NCBI GenBank assembly: GCA_958421945.1
Contig: CATZMZ010000001.1
Coordinates: forward strand, 62,001 to 126,000
Reading direction: 5' to 3'
Length of the DNA: 64,000 nt
Source of the DNA: an uncultured Eubacteriales bacterium
GTDB lineage: Bacteria; Bacillota; Clostridia; Christensenellales; Borkfalkiaceae
A program made the translations under genes and the position numbers. Shown here in pieces: positions 16,182-24,504 of the stretch (its first letter is position 1; each line of letters starts with the position of its first letter). Below the pieces are notes generated by a model. It was not told the DNA's origin, ran no database searches, and saw nothing but the letters and a program-made list of their open reading frames with translations.

Positions 16182-16210
16182 TTGACAAACCATAATAAAG
16201 GGTATATAAT
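16182..16210 (+). promoter_or_regulatory. full-consensus promoter of the 30-codon gene
   Basis: TTGACA (16182-16187), 17-base spacer, TATAAT (16205-16210): 12 of 12 consensus bases with ideal spacing. Predicts high basal transcription, which may be held down by a repressor. Confidence 0.9.
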
Positions 16211-16330
16211 ATAGGCGTAAAACGAAGAAAGAGTTTTACGGTAACAAATTTGCTAATCGCTTCGTATAATATATACGGATAACGATAAATTCGGAATAAG
16301 CCTTAAAAGGAGGGCGAAGGAGGTAAGTAT

Positions 16331-16423
16331 ATGAAGAAGTTTTTGAAAGCTTGCAAGAAGTTTTTTGAAATCGATTACAACGCTTTGGTTTTATACGATT
16401 TCAATAACGTCAATAAATTCTGA
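16331..16423 (+). CDS. 30-residue small protein, unknown function
   Basis: Opens MKKFLKACKKFFEIDYNALV and ends in TGA at 16421. GGAGGT at 16318-16323 stands 7 bases before the ATG. The N-terminal half is basic and amphipathic (Lys, Phe, Leu, one Cys), while the C-terminal half is polar with Asp, Asn and Tyr. Promoter, ribosome site and terminator are all strong, with a roughly 110-base 5' leader. It could be a small membrane-active protein, a type I toxin-like peptide, a peptide signal or a leader in a small RNA. No homologue recognised and no modifying enzyme next to it. Confidence 0.6.
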   Translation: MKKFLKACKKFFEIDYNALVLYDFNNVNKF

Positions 16424-16459
16424 GCAAGCGCGTCGGCTGCGCAATACGCCGAAAAAGGT

Positions 16460-16505
16460 AAGCTCTTAAACGCACGGTGCGGTTAAGGGGCTTTTTCTTT
16501 TTAAA
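16460..16505 (+). terminator. terminator after the 30-codon gene
   Basis: AAGCTCTTAA arm (16460-16469) pairs with TTAAGGGGCTT (16483-16493) around an inner CGCA/TGCG stem, followed by TTTCTTTTT. Together with the promoter at 16182 it bounds a transcript of about 290 bases. Confidence 0.8.
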
Positions 16506-16570
16506 CACCTTTTATTTGCGTCGCAAATATTTTAAAGTCGAAAATTATGGCAAACTCTTGACGAAAGTTA

Positions 16571-16599
16571 TTGACGGTTTTGTTAATTTGTGTTAGAAT
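16571..16599 (+). promoter_or_regulatory. promoter of the PHP-domain gene
   Basis: TTGACG (16571-16576), 17-base spacer, TAGAAT (16594-16599), about 60 bases before ATG 16661; AAGGAGG and AAGGAG lie between. Confidence 0.75.
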
Positions 16600-16660
16600 A
16601 TACCCGAAGATTTGCTTTCAAATCAGCGATTTTCAGAAAAGGAGGAAATAAGGAGCAATA

Positions 16661-17929
16661 ATGGACGTTAAAACGCTTACCGAAAGACTTAACGCGGACA
16701 CAGCGGACGAAAGACTTGCCGTGCTTTCGGATATATTAAAAGCGGAAACGGATAAGCCCGTTCGCCGCGATAACGACGCAAACAATCATATTCACACGAT
16801 TTATTCGTTTTCGCCATATTCGCCGACGAAAGCCGCTTATATGGCTTATCGTGCGGGGTTGACCTCTGCGGGGATTATGGACCACGATTCGCTTTCGGGC
16901 GCGGCGGAATTTAAAAAAGCCACGGCTATGCTTAATCTCGGTTCTACCTGCGGCGTGGAAGTGCGCGCCAAGTTTAAAAAGGGGTTCGGCAAAATAAATC
17001 ACCCCGACCAACCCGATTGCATTTATATGGCGGCGCACGGTATTCCGCTTAAAAACGCCGCAAAATTTAACGAGTATCTCGCTCCGTTCCGCCAAAAAAG
17101 GTACGAGCGCGACGCAAAAATGTGCGAGCTTATTACCGAGAAATACGGAAAGTTCGGTTTGACGCTCGATTTCGATAAGGACGTTTATCCGTTAAGCCGC
17201 GCGGCGGAAGGCGGAAGCGTTACCGAAAGGCATTTGCTTTTCGCGCTGGCGGTTAAGCTTAACGCGCGATTCGGCAGAACGCAAAACCTTATTTCCTTTT
17301 TAGAGGACGATTTGAAGCTTAAAGTTTCGGACAAAATCAGGGGCTATCTCACCGACGAGGCTAATCCGAATTTCTTATACGATTTGCTGGGCGTATTAAA
17401 AGCCGACACCAAGTTTTTCTATATCGACGCCGACGAGGAAATGCCCGACTGCGAGCAGTTCGTTAAAGTAGCAAAGAGTTTCGGCGCGATTCCCGCTTAC
17501 GCTTATCTCGGCGACGTGGGCGAATCTCCCACGGGCGATAAAAAAGCGCAGAAGTTCGAGGATTCGTTTTTGGACGAGCTTATCGAAGAGCTTAAAAAGA
17601 CAGGTTTCGAGGCTATCGCGTATATGCCGACGAGGAACACTCCCGAACAGCTTAACCGTATTATGAAACTTTGCCGCGAAAACGGATTTTTCGAAATCAG
17701 CGGCGAGGACATCAATTCTCCGCGTCAGAAATTCGCATGCGCCGCGCTCGCGCTGCCCGAGTATTCGCACCTTATCGACTCGACCTGGGCGCTTATCGGG
17801 CACGAATACATTTCTAACGAAAAGGGCGTCGAATACGGTATGTTTTCGGAGCGGTCGATTAAGGAAACGCCCGAGCTTGCCGAGCGTATTAAAAGGTTTG
17901 CGGAAATCGGTAGGGGAACGGTTAAATAA
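16661..17929 (+). CDS. PHP-domain metal-dependent hydrolase-like protein
   Basis: 422 residues. The PHP metal-binding motif is clear: NNHIHTIYSFSPYS (His43, His45), MDHDSLSG (Asp74, His75) and GVEVRAKF (Glu100). A second metal-site histidine may be in AAHGIP. PHP enzymes include phosphoesterases such as histidinol phosphatase. The long C-terminal part (about 200-422) matches no function I can name. First gene of a run with an SDR and a class II aldolase. A phosphatase acting on a sugar or polyol phosphate would fit the neighbours, but this is inference. Cytoplasmic. Confidence 0.8.
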   Translation: MDVKTLTERLNADTADERLAVLSDILKAETDKPVRRDNDANNHIHTIYSFSPYSPTKAAYMAYRAGLTSAGIMDHDSLSGAAEFKKATAMLNLGSTCGVEVRAKFKKGFGKINHPDQPDCIYMAAHGIPLKNAAKFNEYLAPFRQKRYERDAKMCELITEKYGKFGLTLDFDKDVYPLSRAAEGGSVTERHLLFALAVKLNARFGRTQNLISFLEDDLKLKVSDKIRGYLTDEANPNFLYDLLGVLKADTKFFYIDADEEMPDCEQFVKVAKSFGAIPAYAYLGDVGESPTGDKKAQKFEDSFLDELIEELKKTGFEAIAYMPTRNTPEQLNRIMKLCRENGFFEISGEDINSPRQKFACAALALPEYSHLIDSTWALIGHEYISNEKGVEYGMFSERSIKETPELAERIKRFAEIGRGTVK

Positions 17930-18035
17930 TCCCGTCGTGCAATCTCGATTGCTTCTGTCGTTTCGGATATTTGGCAACACGCGCGCCGAAAAGCGCGTTA
18001 AAAACAGAAAAATATAAATTTAAGGAGAACCAAAA

Positions 18036-18812
18036 ATGGGTGAGTTAAATCTTAAAGGTAAAGTGGCGGTTGTTACCGGCGCAAGTCAGGGTCTTGGCGA
18101 GGCTCTCGCGATAAGGCTCGATAAAGAGGGCTGCAAGGTTGCGGTTTGCGATTTCAATATCGAAGGCGCGAAAGCCGTTGCCGCAAAGCTTAAAGACGCA
18201 ATCGCTATTCCCGTGGACGTTACTAATTACGAGCAGTGCGAGGCGATGGCAAAAACCGTTCTCGATAAATGGGGACAGGTCGACATTCTCGTTTCCAACG
18301 CCGGCATCGTTAAAAGCGGAGATATCTACAATCTTACCCCCGCAATGTTCGCGGCGGTTACCAACGTAAACCTTAACGGCTATTTTAACGTCGTTAAAGC
18401 GTTTGCGCCCTCTATGCTTGAAAGAAAGAGCGGCAGCATCATTCAGATTAACAGCAAATCGGGCAGAAAAGGCTCGTTTAAAAACGGCGCGTATGCGGCA
18501 AGCAAGTTCGGCGGCGTGGGCTTAACTCAATCTCTCGCGCTGGAATTCGCCGAGAGCGGCGTCAGGGTAAACTGCATTTGCCCCGGCAATATGCTTAATT
18601 CCCCGTTATGGGTGAACAGCTTGTTTAAGCAGTACGCTGCAAATCAGGGTATTACCGAAGAACAGGTTCGCGAAAAATATATCAATCAAGTTCCGATGAA
18701 ACGTTCCTGCGAATACGAGGATATCGAAAACGCTATGGTTTTCCTTGCGTCCGATTATTCTTCCTATATGACGGGTCAGGCGATAAACGTTACCGGCGGG
18801 CAGCAGATGTAA
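18036..18812 (+). CDS. short-chain dehydrogenase, sorbitol-6-phosphate 2-dehydrogenase-like
   Basis: 258 residues, classical SDR. TGASQGLG dinucleotide loop (residues 14-21), NAG (88-90), catalytic Ser140, Tyr153 and Lys157 (YAASK). The segments INSKSGRKGS, FGGVGLTQSLALEFAE and the C-terminal TGQAINVTGGQ resemble SrlD/GutD and SorD, which interconvert sorbitol-6-P and fructose-6-P. Asp39 after the second strand favours NAD over NADP. Has its own AAGGAG. The 106-base gap to the PHP gene holds no clear promoter, so cotranscription is likely. Confidence 0.85.
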   Translation: MGELNLKGKVAVVTGASQGLGEALAIRLDKEGCKVAVCDFNIEGAKAVAAKLKDAIAIPVDVTNYEQCEAMAKTVLDKWGQVDILVSNAGIVKSGDIYNLTPAMFAAVTNVNLNGYFNVVKAFAPSMLERKSGSIIQINSKSGRKGSFKNGAYAASKFGGVGLTQSLALEFAESGVRVNCICPGNMLNSPLWVNSLFKQYAANQGITEEQVREKYINQVPMKRSCEYEDIENAMVFLASDYSSYMTGQAINVTGGQQM

Positions 18813-19013
18813 TTTGTTTCCGCTTCGGGAAACGCTTTTGTCGGGGCGGCGGCAAACGTTCGCCGCGGCGGAGCTTCTACGGCTTTTAAAGCTTCGTTAT
18901 GACGGGAAAATACAATGATGGGAAAGTCCCGCGACGTGGCGGACGGAAAAATTCGGTCGCGTTACGGGATTACGAAACATAGCACAAAATTTTTATCAGG
19001 AGATAGACGTATT

Positions 19014-20303
19014 ATGAATTTTAACTTAATGCATCCTGCGGAGCAGATAGTTATGCTTTTAAGCAGGGTTTATCAGAAAGGTTTAACCACCACATCCGGC
19101 GGCAATCTTTCCGTTAAGGACAGCGAGGGTAATATCTGGATTACTCCCTCGGGTATCGACAAAGGGTCTTTGACCGCGTCCGATATTTGTAAAGTTTTAC
19201 CCGACGGCACTGTCGTCGGCAAATATAAACCGTCAGTGGAATTGCCTTTCCATAAGCTCGTTTATAAAACTCGTCCGGACGTATCCGCGGTTTTGCACGC
19301 GCACCCGCCCGCACTCGTCAGTTACAGCCTTATTCGTAAAGTTCCCGAAACGAACATTATTCCCACCCCGCACGAGGTGTGCGGAGCGGTCGGTATTGCC
19401 GAATACGAAGTTCCGGGAAGCGACGCGCTCGCTAAACGCATTGTTAATAAAATCGACAAGGGTTTCAACGTCGTTATCATGGAAAACCACGGCGTTATCA
19501 CTTGCGCGGACAATCTGTTCGAAGCGTTCAAGCGTTTTGAAACGCTTAACTTTGCGGCTTCGCTCGGAATTACCGCGGCGACTCTCGGCACGCCCGAAGT
19601 GCTTACCGGAGAACAGCTTAAAGTTTACAGCAGAAAGGGTATGAATACTCTCGGCGAATTTATTCCCACGACCTTTTCTTCCGAAGAAAGAAAGCTGAGA
19701 AAAGAAATGTGCACGCTTATTCACAGAGCTTACGACCAAAATCTTTTCACCAGCACGCAAGGCACGTTCTCGGTGAGATTAGATAAAAACTCTTTCCTGA
19801 TTACGCCCTACGGCGTGGACAGAAAGTATATCGAGCCTGAGGATATCGTCAGAATCGAACACGAATGGAGGGAAGCGGGCAAAACGCCCAGCCGTTCGGT
19901 CGAGCTGCACAAACGCATTTACGACGAACATCCGGAAATTAACGCCATCACCGTTGCGCAACCGCGTTACATTATGGCGTTCGGAATTACGCACACGCCT
20001 ATCGACAGCAGAACTATTCCCGAATCGTATATCTCTATGCGTGACGTGGTAAGAGTGCCTTTCGGAACGAACATTACCTCGCCCGAAACCATTTCGCAGG
20101 CGATTTCGGAACATTCCCCCGTCGTTCTCGTCGAAAACGACAGCGTTATCAGCACGGGCAATACCCTTATTAACGCGTTCGACCGACTGGAAGTTGCGGA
20201 GGTTACCGCCAACACGATTATTCACGCAAAAGCTATCGGCGATATAGTTATGATAACCGATAAAGAAGTTGAGGATATCAACAAGGCGTTCCATCTTAAA
20301 TAA
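19014..20303 (+). CDS. tandem class II aldolase/adducin protein with a degenerate second domain
   Basis: 429 residues from ATG 19014 (CAGGAG upstream; earlier in-frame starts lack one). Two aldolase/adducin domains, about 1-210 and 215-429. Domain 1 keeps the zinc ligands and base: Glu76 (SVEL), His95 and His97 (HAHP), His159 (ENHG). Domain 2 keeps SVEL (Glu297) but has AQP (315-317) in place of HAHP and END (Asp376) in place of ENH, so it cannot bind zinc in the usual way. Family members such as FucA and RhaD split sugar-1-phosphates to DHAP and an aldehyde. Domain 2 may be structural or regulatory. It follows the SDR gene in the same direction and is closed by a strong terminator. Confidence 0.88.
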   Translation: MNFNLMHPAEQIVMLLSRVYQKGLTTTSGGNLSVKDSEGNIWITPSGIDKGSLTASDICKVLPDGTVVGKYKPSVELPFHKLVYKTRPDVSAVLHAHPPALVSYSLIRKVPETNIIPTPHEVCGAVGIAEYEVPGSDALAKRIVNKIDKGFNVVIMENHGVITCADNLFEAFKRFETLNFAASLGITAATLGTPEVLTGEQLKVYSRKGMNTLGEFIPTTFSSEERKLRKEMCTLIHRAYDQNLFTSTQGTFSVRLDKNSFLITPYGVDRKYIEPEDIVRIEHEWREAGKTPSRSVELHKRIYDEHPEINAITVAQPRYIMAFGITHTPIDSRTIPESYISMRDVVRVPFGTNITSPETISQAISEHSPVVLVENDSVISTGNTLINAFDRLEVAEVTANTIIHAKAIGDIVMITDKEVEDINKAFHLK

Positions 20304-20365
20304 TAAGATTAAATATAAGACGTTCCGTCTTGAATAATCGCAAAACAATATTTTTCCGATATTAT

Positions 20366-20410
20366 GCGGGCTGTCGCGGCGATTTCGCCGCGACAGCCCG
20401 CGTTCTTTTT
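20366..20410 (+). terminator. strong terminator after the aldolase gene
   Basis: GCGGGCTGTCGCGGCG (20366-20381), 4-base loop, exact complement (20386-20401), then GTTCTTTTT. It separates the PHP-SDR-aldolase run from the convergent DeoR gene. Confidence 0.92.
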
Positions 20411-20531
20411 ATAATGATTATTTGTTTTCGTTTGCTTAATATACGACAGCCGCAACGTCCGCACGTTTTTTAAAAGCGTTTTTATAAATATTGAATATTC
20501 GGTTAAACGACGCGCGGTTGACGGTTCGTTT

Positions 20532-21308
20532 TTAATAATTAGTCGTTTGCGGAGTGATAAGCTTGCAGCCTGCCGCTTTAACTTTTTCGGCAAATGGGGC
20601 AGGGGGCTGCTTGTCGGTAATAAGGTAATCGATCTCGTTAAAATTGAAATCCACACACATAAACGTTTTGCCGAATTTGGACGAATCGCAAAGCATTGCG
20701 ATTTTGGCTGAATTTTTTTTCATCTGCCGCTTTAATTTGGATTGTTCAATATCCGCGTCGGTAAAGCCCGCGGCAACGTCCACGCCTGAACACGATACCA
20801 GCGTTATGTCCGCGTGTATGCGCGAAATATAGTCTATCGTGTCCGTTCCCGTTATAGAGTTAGAGTGGTTTTGAATTCTGCCCCCTGCAAGATAAATCTT
20901 AATATCGTTCGTTTGAGACAGCAAAAGCGCGTTCCTTATGCCTATCGTCGTTACCGAAAGATATTTAAGGTTGTTAAGCAGCGGGATAATAAAGCCCGTC
21001 GTGGACGAGGAATCGAGAAAAACCGAATCGCCGTTTTTTACGAGCCTGTACGCAAGACTCGCTATCGTTTTTTTTGCCGCGGTGTTTTCGTTCTCCCTTA
21101 CCGAAAAAGCCGATTCCTCCGCGCTCGAATAAAAAGCGATTGCGCCCCCGTGCGAGCGTTTGAGCAATCCGCGCTTTTCCATCGCCGCAAGGTCGCGACG
21201 GATAGTCGCGCCCGAAACGTAAAATTCGCTTACCAGCTCCTCAACCGTTACCGATTTGTTTTTATTTACGAATTCGAGGATTTCTTCCTGCCGTTCCGTC
21301 GTAAACAT
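20532..21308 (-). CDS. DeoR-family transcriptional repressor
   Basis: 258 residues from ATG 21308, preceded by AAAGGCGG; the in-frame ATG at 21353 has no ribosome site. N-terminal DeoR winged HTH (TTERQEEILEFVNKNKSVTVEEL, ATIRRDLAAMEKRGLLKRSHGGA), then the sugar-phosphate-sensing domain with DSSSTTGFIIPLL and SCSGVDVAAGFTD. DeoR repressors generally bind phosphorylated sugar intermediates. It is divergent from the sorE-like and dehydrogenase-complex genes and convergent with the aldolase run, so it likely controls this island. Confidence 0.92.
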   Translation of the reverse strand: MFTTERQEEILEFVNKNKSVTVEELVSEFYVSGATIRRDLAAMEKRGLLKRSHGGAIAFYSSAEESAFSVRENENTAAKKTIASLAYRLVKNGDSVFLDSSSTTGFIIPLLNNLKYLSVTTIGIRNALLLSQTNDIKIYLAGGRIQNHSNSITGTDTIDYISRIHADITLVSCSGVDVAAGFTDADIEQSKLKRQMKKNSAKIAMLCDSSKFGKTFMCVDFNFNEIDYLITDKQPPAPFAEKVKAAGCKLITPQTTNY

Positions 21309-21373
21309 TTCTTTTATACCGCCTTTCGCAAAACCGTTAATTCTTTTGCGCATTTATGTTCATTTATGATTAT

Positions 21374-21402
21374 ATGATAGCATAAAAAAATTTATTTTGC
21401 AA
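21374..21402 (-). promoter_or_regulatory. promoter of the deoR-type gene
   Basis: Minus strand TTGCAA (21402-21397), 17-base spacer, TATCAT (21379-21374). The transcribed leader contains a CATAAATG direct repeat that could be an autoregulatory site. Confidence 0.65.
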
Positions 21403-21439
21403 CTTAATTTTAAACGGGTAAGAAATTAGTGTTTTATGT

Positions 21440-21445
21440 TATAAT
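21440..21445 (+). promoter_or_regulatory. -10 box for the sorE-like operon, weak -35
   Basis: TATAAT at 21440-21445, 34 bases before ATG 21479. No recognisable -35 hexamer lies 16-18 bases upstream (sequence near GGTAAG), which suggests a promoter needing activation. Confidence 0.5.
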
Positions 21446-21478
21446 GATTATGAAAAATAATAGTAGGAGGAGTCTTTA

Positions 21479-22750
21479 ATGAAAACAAAAGCGGTAAGAC
21501 TTTACGGCGTAAACGATTTGCGTTTAGAGGAATTCGAACTGCCCGAAATCAAGGAGGACGAAATTCTTGCAAAGGTCGTTTCCGACAGCATTTGTATGTC
21601 GTCCTTTAAGGCGGCGGAACAGGGTGCGGCTCACAAGAGAGTTCCCGACGACGTTGCCGAAAATCCCGTTATCATAGGGCATGAGTTCTGCGGCGATATA
21701 ATCAAGGTCGGCGCAAAGTGGAAGGGGAAATATAAGGAGGGCGGAAAGTTCGGTATTCAGCCCGCAATCGATTACAAGCCCGTTATGAACGGCTTGGGCG
21801 CTCCCGGTTATTCGTATAAGTATATCGGCGGCGACGCGCAATACGTTATTATCCCCAACGAAGTTATGGAAAAGGATTGCCTTATTCCTTACGACGGCGA
21901 AAGTTATTTTAAGGCTTCTCTTGCGGAGCCTATGTCCTGCATTATCGCCGGCTATCACGAGAATTTCCACAGCGTCTATGAAAACCATTCCCACGAAATG
22001 GGTATTAAAGAGGGCGGCGCGGTCGCGATTCTCGCAGGGGTTGGTCCTATGGGGCTCGGCTGCGTTGATTACGGTATCCACGGCGACAAAAAACCCTCGC
22101 TTATGGTCGTTACCGATATAGACCAGGCGAGGCTTGACAGGGCGGCTTCGCTGCTCACCGTAGAGGAAGCGGCGAAAAACGGCGTTAAGCTCGTTTACGT
22201 CAATACCTCCTCGATTGACGACCCCGTTAAGTATATGAAAGACATTAACGGCGGCAACGGCTTTGACGACGTGTTCGTCTACGCGCCCGTTTCCGCGCTC
22301 GTCGAACAGGGCGACGCGCTTCTCGGCGATTACGGCTGTCTTAATTTCTTCGCAGGTCCTATGAATAAGGATTTCTCCGCGAAATTTAATTTTTACGACG
22401 TGCATTACGCGTTCCACAGAATTACGGGCACTTCGGGCGGCAACAAGAGCGACCTTCGCGAAGCGTTAAAACTCGCGGGGGAGGGCAGAATCAATCCGTC
22501 GATTATGATTTCGCACGTCGGCGGGCTTGACAGCGTCGTCGATACAACCCTTAACCTTCCCAACATCAAGGGTGCGAAAAAGCTCGTTTACACGCATATC
22601 TCTATGCCGATGACCGCTATCGCCGATTTCGAGGAAAAGGGCAAAACCGACCCGTTCTTTAAAGACCTTTCGGATATCTGCAAAAAACACAACGGCATTT
22701 GGTCGGACGAGGCGGAAAAATATCTGCTCGCTCACGCTAAAAAAATCTGA
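21479..22750 (+). CDS. zinc-type alcohol dehydrogenase, L-sorbose-1-phosphate reductase-like
   Basis: 423 residues, medium-chain dehydrogenase fold. N-terminal catalytic domain with Cys38 (SICMSS) and the GHEFCGDI motif; nucleotide-binding loop GVGPMGLG near 190. Length and the SFKAAEQGAAHKRVP region resemble the SorE group, which reduces L-sorbose-1-P to sorbitol-6-P. That product would be the substrate of the SDR at 18036, so the two make a coherent polyol-phosphate route. AGGAGGAG before the ATG. First gene rightward from the DeoR divide. The substrate is inferred. Confidence 0.8.
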   Translation: MKTKAVRLYGVNDLRLEEFELPEIKEDEILAKVVSDSICMSSFKAAEQGAAHKRVPDDVAENPVIIGHEFCGDIIKVGAKWKGKYKEGGKFGIQPAIDYKPVMNGLGAPGYSYKYIGGDAQYVIIPNEVMEKDCLIPYDGESYFKASLAEPMSCIIAGYHENFHSVYENHSHEMGIKEGGAVAILAGVGPMGLGCVDYGIHGDKKPSLMVVTDIDQARLDRAASLLTVEEAAKNGVKLVYVNTSSIDDPVKYMKDINGGNGFDDVFVYAPVSALVEQGDALLGDYGCLNFFAGPMNKDFSAKFNFYDVHYAFHRITGTSGGNKSDLREALKLAGEGRINPSIMISHVGGLDSVVDTTLNLPNIKGAKKLVYTHISMPMTAIADFEEKGKTDPFFKDLSDICKKHNGIWSDEAEKYLLAHAKKI

Positions 22751-22809
22751 TTGCGCTTTAAAATTGCGTTTTAAATTTTTTATTTCGATAAATTATCAAG
22801 GAGTTTTAT

Positions 22810-24477
22810 ATGGCTAATCCTGTTTTAATGCCCAAGCAAGGCATTACGGTCGAGAGTTGTATTCTCACCAAATGGAACGTCAAAGTAGGCGACAAGGTCA
22901 AAAAAGGCGACGTTCTTTTCTCTTTCGAAACGGACAAATCTTCTATCGATTTCGTTTCCGAGGTTGACGGCGAAGTTCTCGCTGAATTCTTCAACGAGGG
23001 CGACGAAGTTCCCGTTCTTGTTAACGTTATGGTTATAGGCAATAAGGGTGAGGACGTTTCTGCGTTCGCGCCTGACGCCGCGGCTCAGCCTGCCGCCGCC
23101 GAGGTTTCCGCCCCGACTGCCGCATCTGCTTCCGCCGCTCCCTCCGCGCCCGCCGCGAAGGTTATTCCCGCAGATATTAAGGCTACGCCCGTAACAATGC
23201 CGAAATCCGGTATTACGGTCGAAAGCTGCATCCTCACCAAATGGAACGTTAAAGTCGGCGATAAGGTTAAAAAAGGCGACGTTCTTTATTCTTACGAAAC
23301 GGACAAGTCCTCTTTCGACGCCGAAGCCGAGTTTGACGGCGAAGTCCTCGCTACTTTCTGGAACGAGGGCGACGAAGTCCCCGTAGGCGAAAACGTACTC
23401 GCTATCGGCGAACACGGCGTGGACGCTTCTTGCTTCGCTCCCTCCGGTTCGGCTGCCGCTCCCGCTGCGGTTGAGGTTAAAGCCGCGCCCGTTACTGCGC
23501 CCGCTGCCGCGCCTGCGGCTGCACCCGTTGCTAACGCCGCGCCCGTTTCCGATAACGGCAGAATTTTCGTTTCACCGAGAGCAAAACACCTTGCGGAAAA
23601 GCTCGGCGTGGATTTGCGCACGGCAGCTCCCACCGGTCCGAAAGGCAGAATTATAGAAAAAGACGTAAGGGAAGCGAGCGTCAACCCGCGTGAAATCGCG
23701 CCTGCCGCTGCGGACGGCGTTGCTTCGGCTGCCAAATCCGCTACGGAAAACGTTGACGTTCGTTCTTATAAGGACGAAAAGATGTCCAACATCAGAAAGG
23801 TTATTGCCAAAAACATGGTCGCAAGCCTTTCCACGATGGCGCAGCTTACGCACAACATTTCCTTTGACTGCACTAATATCATGGCGTTCAGAAAATATCT
23901 TAAAGATAACGCCGAAAAGCTTAAATTGCCTAACATTACCGTAAACAATATTATAGTTTACGCCGTTTCGAGGGTGATTTTGAAGCACAGGGATTTGAAC
24001 GCTAACTTAATCAACGGCGACACGATGCGCTATTTCGACCACGTTAATATGGGTATCGCGACGGATACTCCTCGCGGACTTTTAGTACCGACGCTGTTCG
24101 GCGCGGACCTGATGTCCCTTTCAGAAATTGCGGTTAAAAGCAAAAAGCTTTCGCAGGACGCGATTGACGGCAAGCTTTCACCCGATTTGCTCAGCGGCGG
24201 CAGCTTTACCGTCAGCAATGTCGGCACGATGGGTATCGAAAGCTTTACGCCCGTTGTTAACCCGCCGCAAACGGGTATTCTCGGCGTCTGCACGCTCGAA
24301 ACGAGAGTTAAGCTCGGCGCGCACGGCGAGGTCGTTCCGTATACCGCTATGAATTTATCGCTTTCCTACGACCACAGAGCGCTGGACGGCGCACCCGCTT
24401 CCAGATTCCTTAAAGAGCTTAAAGATTATCTGGAAAATTTCAGCTTGAATCTGCTTGCCGACTCCAAGGCAATCTGA
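22810..24477 (+). CDS. dihydrolipoamide acyltransferase (E2) with two lipoyl domains
   Basis: 555 residues. Two nearly identical lipoyl domains (about 1-82 and 126-206) with lipoyl-lysines Lys43 and Lys166 in ETDKSS. Ala/Pro-rich linkers follow, then a peripheral-subunit-binding domain (251-287, FVSPRAKHLAEKLGVDL) and a C-terminal acyltransferase with DHRALDG (His522, Asp526). Accepts the acyl group from E1 and passes it to CoA. The two lipoyl segments are also close at DNA level, indicating recent internal duplication. First of the four clustered genes for a 2-oxoacid dehydrogenase complex, here in the unusual order E2-E3-E1. Confidence 0.94.
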   Translation: MANPVLMPKQGITVESCILTKWNVKVGDKVKKGDVLFSFETDKSSIDFVSEVDGEVLAEFFNEGDEVPVLVNVMVIGNKGEDVSAFAPDAAAQPAAAEVSAPTAASASAAPSAPAAKVIPADIKATPVTMPKSGITVESCILTKWNVKVGDKVKKGDVLYSYETDKSSFDAEAEFDGEVLATFWNEGDEVPVGENVLAIGEHGVDASCFAPSGSAAAPAAVEVKAAPVTAPAAAPAAAPVANAAPVSDNGRIFVSPRAKHLAEKLGVDLRTAAPTGPKGRIIEKDVREASVNPREIAPAAADGVASAAKSATENVDVRSYKDEKMSNIRKVIAKNMVASLSTMAQLTHNISFDCTNIMAFRKYLKDNAEKLKLPNITVNNIIVYAVSRVILKHRDLNANLINGDTMRYFDHVNMGIATDTPRGLLVPTLFGADLMSLSEIAVKSKKLSQDAIDGKLSPDLLSGGSFTVSNVGTMGIESFTPVVNPPQTGILGVCTLETRVKLGAHGEVVPYTAMNLSLSYDHRALDGAPASRFLKELKDYLENFSLNLLADSKAI

Positions 24478-24504
24478 TAACCTTATAAAGGAGGATTTAT
24501 AATT

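Noticed and set aside
16331..16423. Modified-peptide (RiPP) precursor
   Set aside because: No maturase, protease or exporter is adjacent; the radical SAM gene and exporter at 56-60 kb are too far away to link.
21524..22417. 297-codon minus-strand frame
   Set aside because: Opposite the sorE-like gene, no start signals, composition typical of a shadow.
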